DNA of 64,000 bases from Aliarcobacter cibarius (lineage in GTDB: Bacteria; Campylobacterota; Campylobacteria; Campylobacterales; Arcobacteraceae). The notes beneath the pieces were generated by a model. It was not told the origin of the DNA. It was given only the letters and a program-made list of their open reading frames with translations, and made no database searches. Location of the stretch: the NCBI RefSeq assembly GCF_013372265.1, contig NZ_CP054051.1, forward strand, positions 310,001 through 374,000, in the 5' to 3' direction. Below are positions 60,890 to 64,000 of this stretch, piece by piece (position 1 is the stretch's first letter; each line of letters begins with the position of its first letter). A program made the position numbers and the translations under genes.

Positions 60890-61936
60890 TTAAAATACCA
60901 ATCCATATTCTTCATTTGCTTTTTTATATTCTTCCATTCTTCCAATATCTAACCAATATTCGTGAATAGGAAAAGATAAAATTTTTCTTTTTCTTTCTAT
61001 CAATATATTAAAAAGTGTTGGCATGTCAAAAAACTCATTTTTTGGAATAAATTCAAAAATATTTGGAGATAATACATAAATTCCTGCATTTACAAAGAAT
61101 TTTTTTATTGGTTTTTCTACTATTGAAATTATTTTATCATTAATTGTTTCTACTACTCCATACGGAATTTGATACTCATACTCTCTTACACACATGGTAG
61201 CGTTTGCATTTGCAAAGGAGTGAAAATCTAATAAATTTGAAAAATTTACATCAGTTAATAAATCTCCATTCATTACAAAAAAAGGCTCATTTGGTTTATC
61301 TTTTAAAAGGCTCAAAGCTCCAGCTGTGCCAAGCCTTGTATTTTCTTTAATATAATCTATATTTACACCAAAATCACTTCCATCTTTAAAATAGTTTTTT
61401 ATAATATCACCTTTATAGTTTAAGCTAATTGTAATATTAACAAATCCATGACTTGCAAAATTTTTAATAATTGTTTCTAAAATAGGCTTATTTCCAACTT
61501 TTAACATTGGTTTTGGAATATCCTCTGTAAGTGGTCTTAATCTTGTACCAAGTCCTCCTGCCATTAAAATAACTCTATTTCTCTTATTTGTAGTTTTAAG
61601 TAAAGTTGATAAATTTACTATATCAACTAAAATATTATTTTTATCTATAATTGGAATTTGATAAATTTGATTTTTTATAGCTTTTTGTATAATTTTATCT
61701 TTTGACTCGGTATTTAAAGATGTAATAGGTTTCTTAAAATATAAATCATTTATTGTATCATCTAAAGTATAATTTTTTAGAAGCCCTCTTCTAATATCTC
61801 CATCAGTTAAAGTACCTAACAATTTATCATTTTCATCAACTACTAATGCTATTTGCATCGAACCTTTATCTATTATTTCCAATGCTTCTTTTATTGTTGA
61901 ATTTTGTTTTAATTTTATATTTTCTATGTTTTTCAT
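60890..61936 (-). CDS. ptmE: CBS-domain nucleotidyltransferase PtmE (GlcN-1-P guanylyltransferase type)
   Basis: The 348-residue protein has two CBS domains (about residues 8-115) followed by a sugar-1-phosphate nucleotidyltransferase domain with LMAGGLGTRLRPLTEDIPKP and FFVMNGDLLTDVNF. This fusion is the PtmE architecture; C. jejuni PtmE makes GDP-glucosamine, the entry to the GDP-linked legionaminic acid pathway. The CBS domains may sense adenosine nucleotides. It overlaps the PIG-L gene by four bases (ATGA) and abuts the oxidoreductase gene. Confidence 0.87.
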   Translation of the reverse strand: MKNIENIKLKQNSTIKEALEIIDKGSMQIALVVDENDKLLGTLTDGDIRRGLLKNYTLDDTINDLYFKKPITSLNTESKDKIIQKAIKNQIYQIPIIDKNNILVDIVNLSTLLKTTNKRNRVILMAGGLGTRLRPLTEDIPKPMLKVGNKPILETIIKNFASHGFVNITISLNYKGDIIKNYFKDGSDFGVNIDYIKENTRLGTAGALSLLKDKPNEPFFVMNGDLLTDVNFSNLLDFHSFANANATMCVREYEYQIPYGVVETINDKIISIVEKPIKKFFVNAGIYVLSPNIFEFIPKNEFFDMPTLFNILIERKRKILSFPIHEYWLDIGRMEEYKKANEEYGLVF

Positions 61937-62592
61937 AAGATTTCCTTTAAAAGCACAAAACTTTCAGCATATTCATAACCACAAGTAGCACCTCTAAGTG
62001 TTGCTAATGCTCTTAGATTTCTTTCACTTCGTGGAAATGGATGTTCTGCTATTTCACTTTGAAAAACTTTCATAATCTCAATTTTCTTATCAAAGTATTC
62101 ACTTATATCTACAAATACATTTGGAATAAAACTATCTTCTTTAGTGCTTGGGGCAAACTCTGTTTCACTTAAAGTTTCTATCATATATATTTTTTTGACA
62201 AATGGGTATCTAAATGATTTAGTACAACTATAACTTGCTTCAAATATTTTTCTATGATCGCTATGAACATCACCTTTAAATGGAAGATATATAATATTTG
62301 GTTTAACTTCATTTATCACTTGTGAGATTTTTCCTACAAGTTCACTCATACTATATTCATCTACTTGCATAGTTTTTAATCTTAAATTATGCACACTATC
62401 AAAATTATATAGTTTTGATACTTCGTCAATCTCTTTTTCTCTTGTTTCATAATAGTTATGATTTTTATCTATGGTTGTACATATAAGCCAATGTATTTCA
62501 TCTCCATTTGCTTTATGCTTAAGTAATGTTCCACCACAGCCCAATGTTTCATCATCTGGATGAACTGCTATTACTAGAATTTTGTTTTTCAT
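61933..62592 (-). CDS. PIG-L/LmbE-family N-acetyl sugar deacetylase
   Basis: From the ATG at 62592 the protein has 219 residues; a longer start at 62616 lies inside legG and is less likely, since ATG here overlaps the legG stop as ATGA. The zinc motif AHPDDETLGCGG is at residues 10-21 (AHPDDE) and the later VHSDHRKIFEA supplies the HxxH-type pair. PIG-L enzymes remove acetyl groups from GlcNAc derivatives. Its insertion between legG and ptmE suggests action on a GlcNAc precursor or on an acetamido group of the nonulosonic acid, but the substrate is unproven. Confidence 0.85.
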   Translation of the reverse strand: MKNKILVIAVHPDDETLGCGGTLLKHKANGDEIHWLICTTIDKNHNYYETREKEIDEVSKLYNFDSVHNLRLKTMQVDEYSMSELVGKISQVINEVKPNIIYLPFKGDVHSDHRKIFEASYSCTKSFRYPFVKKIYMIETLSETEFAPSTKEDSFIPNVFVDISEYFDKKIEIMKVFQSEIAEHPFPRSERNLRALATLRGATCGYEYAESFVLLKEIL

Positions 62593-63755
62593 ATTAGTTT
62601 TCTTTTCGTATACCATTTTTCATCATTTAAATTAATTTCATCTAAAAAACTAACAATTTTTTTGTGAGCGTAGCCATCTCCATAAGGATTTATTAAATTT
62701 TTTACAAATTCTCTATAGTCTTCATCGTAAAAAGCTTTATTAATAGCATTCTTAATTATAATTTTATCATATCCTACAAATTCAACGTTTCCAGCATTTA
62801 ACCTACCTTTTTGTCTATTTCCTATATTTACAACTGGCAATTTATAAAGTGGTGCTTCTAATATACCCATACTTGAATTACCAACTAAAACTTTTGCATT
62901 TCTCATTAAATTAACAAATATTTCTCTTGGTAAAGTTTTATAAAATTTTATGTTTTCATTACAATTATCATCTATAGCTTTTAAAATATCATAAGAACCC
63001 GGATCTGTATTTGGATAAATACCTATTACTTTAATTTTTTTCTCGATAGCAAATTCACTGATTGCTTTCATTGATATATTCATTTGTTCATAGCTATCTT
63101 TAACTTCCGATGATAATGGATGCTTTAAAACAACTATATATTCATTATTGGCGATGTCAATCTTTAGAAAATCACTTAACTCATTTCTATCAATTATTTT
63201 TGTTTCTAAAATATTATTAAGTGCAGGATTTCCACTAAAACAGATTCTAAACTCTTCTTCACCTAATTTTTTTATATTTTCTGCATAAGTATTTGCTGTA
63301 GCAAAATGAATATGAGCAAGTTTACTACAAGCTATTCTTATTGGATCATCAGAATTTCCATAAACAGGATCTCCTCCTCCAATATGGGCAACTAAAACAT
63401 CCATATAATTACCAACAACACAAGTTGCTATACTTTCTTCTCTATCTCCAACAAAAATTAAAAAATCTGGTTTTTCCCTATCAACAGTTTGAGTAAGTCC
63501 TTCTATTAATAGTCCTACTCCTTTGGATCTTTGAGTTTTTCTATTTGTCATAAGTAAATAATCAATTTTTTCAACTATTTCAAAACCATCTTCTTCTATT
63601 TTTTCTAAAGTAAATCCATGCCAATCAGAAAGGTGAGCACCAGTAACAACAATTTTTAAATCAAAGTTTTTACTATTTTGTAACTCTTTTAAAACAGGAT
63701 ATAAAATATCATATTCAGAACGAATTCCAGTTACTGCTAATATCTTTTTTTTCAT
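62589..63755 (-). CDS. legG: NDP-sugar hydrolysing 2-epimerase (LegG/NeuC family)
   Basis: The 388-residue protein matches hydrolysing 2-epimerases: VTGIRSEYDILYPVL at the start, VTGAHLS, FVGDREE, HIGGGD, and the C-terminal GNSSMGILEAP and NIGNRQKGR motifs. In legionaminic acid synthesis LegG releases the nucleotide and inverts C2 of the diacetamido sugar to give the mannose form. The NeuC sialic acid branch is a possible alternative, but the ptmE-ptmB-ptmA neighbours favour LegG. It overlaps the HAD gene before it (ATGA) and the PIG-L gene after it. Confidence 0.87.
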   Translation of the reverse strand: MKKKILAVTGIRSEYDILYPVLKELQNSKNFDLKIVVTGAHLSDWHGFTLEKIEEDGFEIVEKIDYLLMTNRKTQRSKGVGLLIEGLTQTVDREKPDFLIFVGDREESIATCVVGNYMDVLVAHIGGGDPVYGNSDDPIRIACSKLAHIHFATANTYAENIKKLGEEEFRICFSGNPALNNILETKIIDRNELSDFLKIDIANNEYIVVLKHPLSSEVKDSYEQMNISMKAISEFAIEKKIKVIGIYPNTDPGSYDILKAIDDNCNENIKFYKTLPREIFVNLMRNAKVLVGNSSMGILEAPLYKLPVVNIGNRQKGRLNAGNVEFVGYDKIIIKNAINKAFYDEDYREFVKNLINPYGDGYAHKKIVSFLDEINLNDEKWYTKRKLI

Positions 63756-64000
63756 TTATTTTCTCCCAAAAAATTCTTTACTTCTAGTAAGCTATTAATA
63801 TTATAATTATGTGGAAACTCAATATTTGAAGCATAACCATTCATAAATCTCAAAGCTTTTATTCCAACTTTTGTTGCTCCAATAATGTCTGTATAAGGAT
63901 GGTCTCCTATAAAAAGAACATCTTCTTTTTTAACATTTAAAAGTTTTAAAGTTTGTATATATGGTTTTTCATGTGGTTTTTCAAACTCTTTCCCAAACTC
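63752..64000 (-). CDS. HAD-family phosphatase, 3' part only
   Basis: The frame is open from the window end and reads 82 residues to a TGA that overlaps the legG ATG. KPYIQTLKLLNVKKEDVLFIGDHPYTDIIGATKVGIKAL contains the late HAD motifs (Lys and GDHPYTD), so it is a haloacid-dehalogenase-type hydrolase. The nucleophile Asp lies upstream, outside the window. The start of the gene is not visible. Overlap with legG places it in the same operon, perhaps as a sugar-phosphate phosphatase. Confidence 0.8.
   Translation of the reverse strand, partial: EFGKEFEKPHEKPYIQTLKLLNVKKEDVLFIGDHPYTDIIGATKVGIKALRFMNGYASNIEFPHNYNINSLLEVKNFLGENK

Overview
The window is AT-rich DNA from an epsilonproteobacterium (Campylobacterota), most likely Arcobacter or a close relative. 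The 16S rRNA has an Arcobacter-like sequence. The flagellin is short, it sits beside a Maf-type glycosylation factor, and a legionaminic-acid sugar locus follows the gene order of the Campylobacter jejuni ptm/leg cluster. Genus assignment is from memory, not from a search.

Layout. (1) 1-1,851: end of a short-chain dehydrogenase gene and leuB. (2) 1,945-14,820 (minus): one 4,291-residue secreted adhesin-like protein with 13 apparently identical 672-bp repeats, a von Willebrand A domain and an RTX-like C-terminus. (3) 14,889-15,691: a decayed class D beta-lactamase gene. (4) 15,872-24,376: a signalling region with a periplasmic-binding/GGDEF protein, then an overlapping operon of TonB-dependent receptor, YfiR-like protein, histidine kinase and response regulator. 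The response regulator is cut in two by a 1.55-kb insertion sequence. (5) 24,373-24,885: an hsp20 gene whose promoter is overlapped by a CIRCE-type operator. (6) 25,007-26,843: an IS21-family remnant and a 5'-truncated, frameshifted metallophosphoesterase gene.

(7) About 27,000-43,832 looks like a plasmid backbone: an outer-membrane protein with an apparent ATA start, small unknown genes, a gamma-glutamylcyclotransferase-like gene, a TraG/VirD4-like ATPase, an exonuclease-RecQ-UvrD fusion, parA-parB, a four-fold 394-bp iteron array, a rep gene and a dnaB-like helicase. Three copies of one palindrome lie before parA (two) and at the rep/dnaB junction (one). (8) 43,890-48,494 is a graveyard with one live-looking module: a truncated PH-domain gene, an IS21 fragment, a Fic fragment, an intact hipA plus antitoxin-like gene, a 453-bp inverted-repeat element flanked by a 79-bp duplication, a broken second hipBA locus and a restriction-endonuclease remnant.

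(9) 48,724-54,441 is a complete rRNA operon (16S, tRNA-Ile, tRNA-Ala, 23S, 5S) with promoter and terminator. (10) 54,777-64,000 serves the flagellum: flagellin, a Maf-like glycosylation factor, and a minus-strand operon for a nonulosonic acid (legG, a PIG-L deacetylase, ptmE, ptmF-like, ptmB, ptmA), with a partial HAD-phosphatase gene upstream.

The main open question is why a full plasmid replication and partition set sits beside leuB, an rRNA operon and flagellar genes: an integrated plasmid, or a large secondary replicon carrying these genes. IS remnants lie on both sides of the block, which favours integration, but no integrase, relaxase or clear att site is visible.
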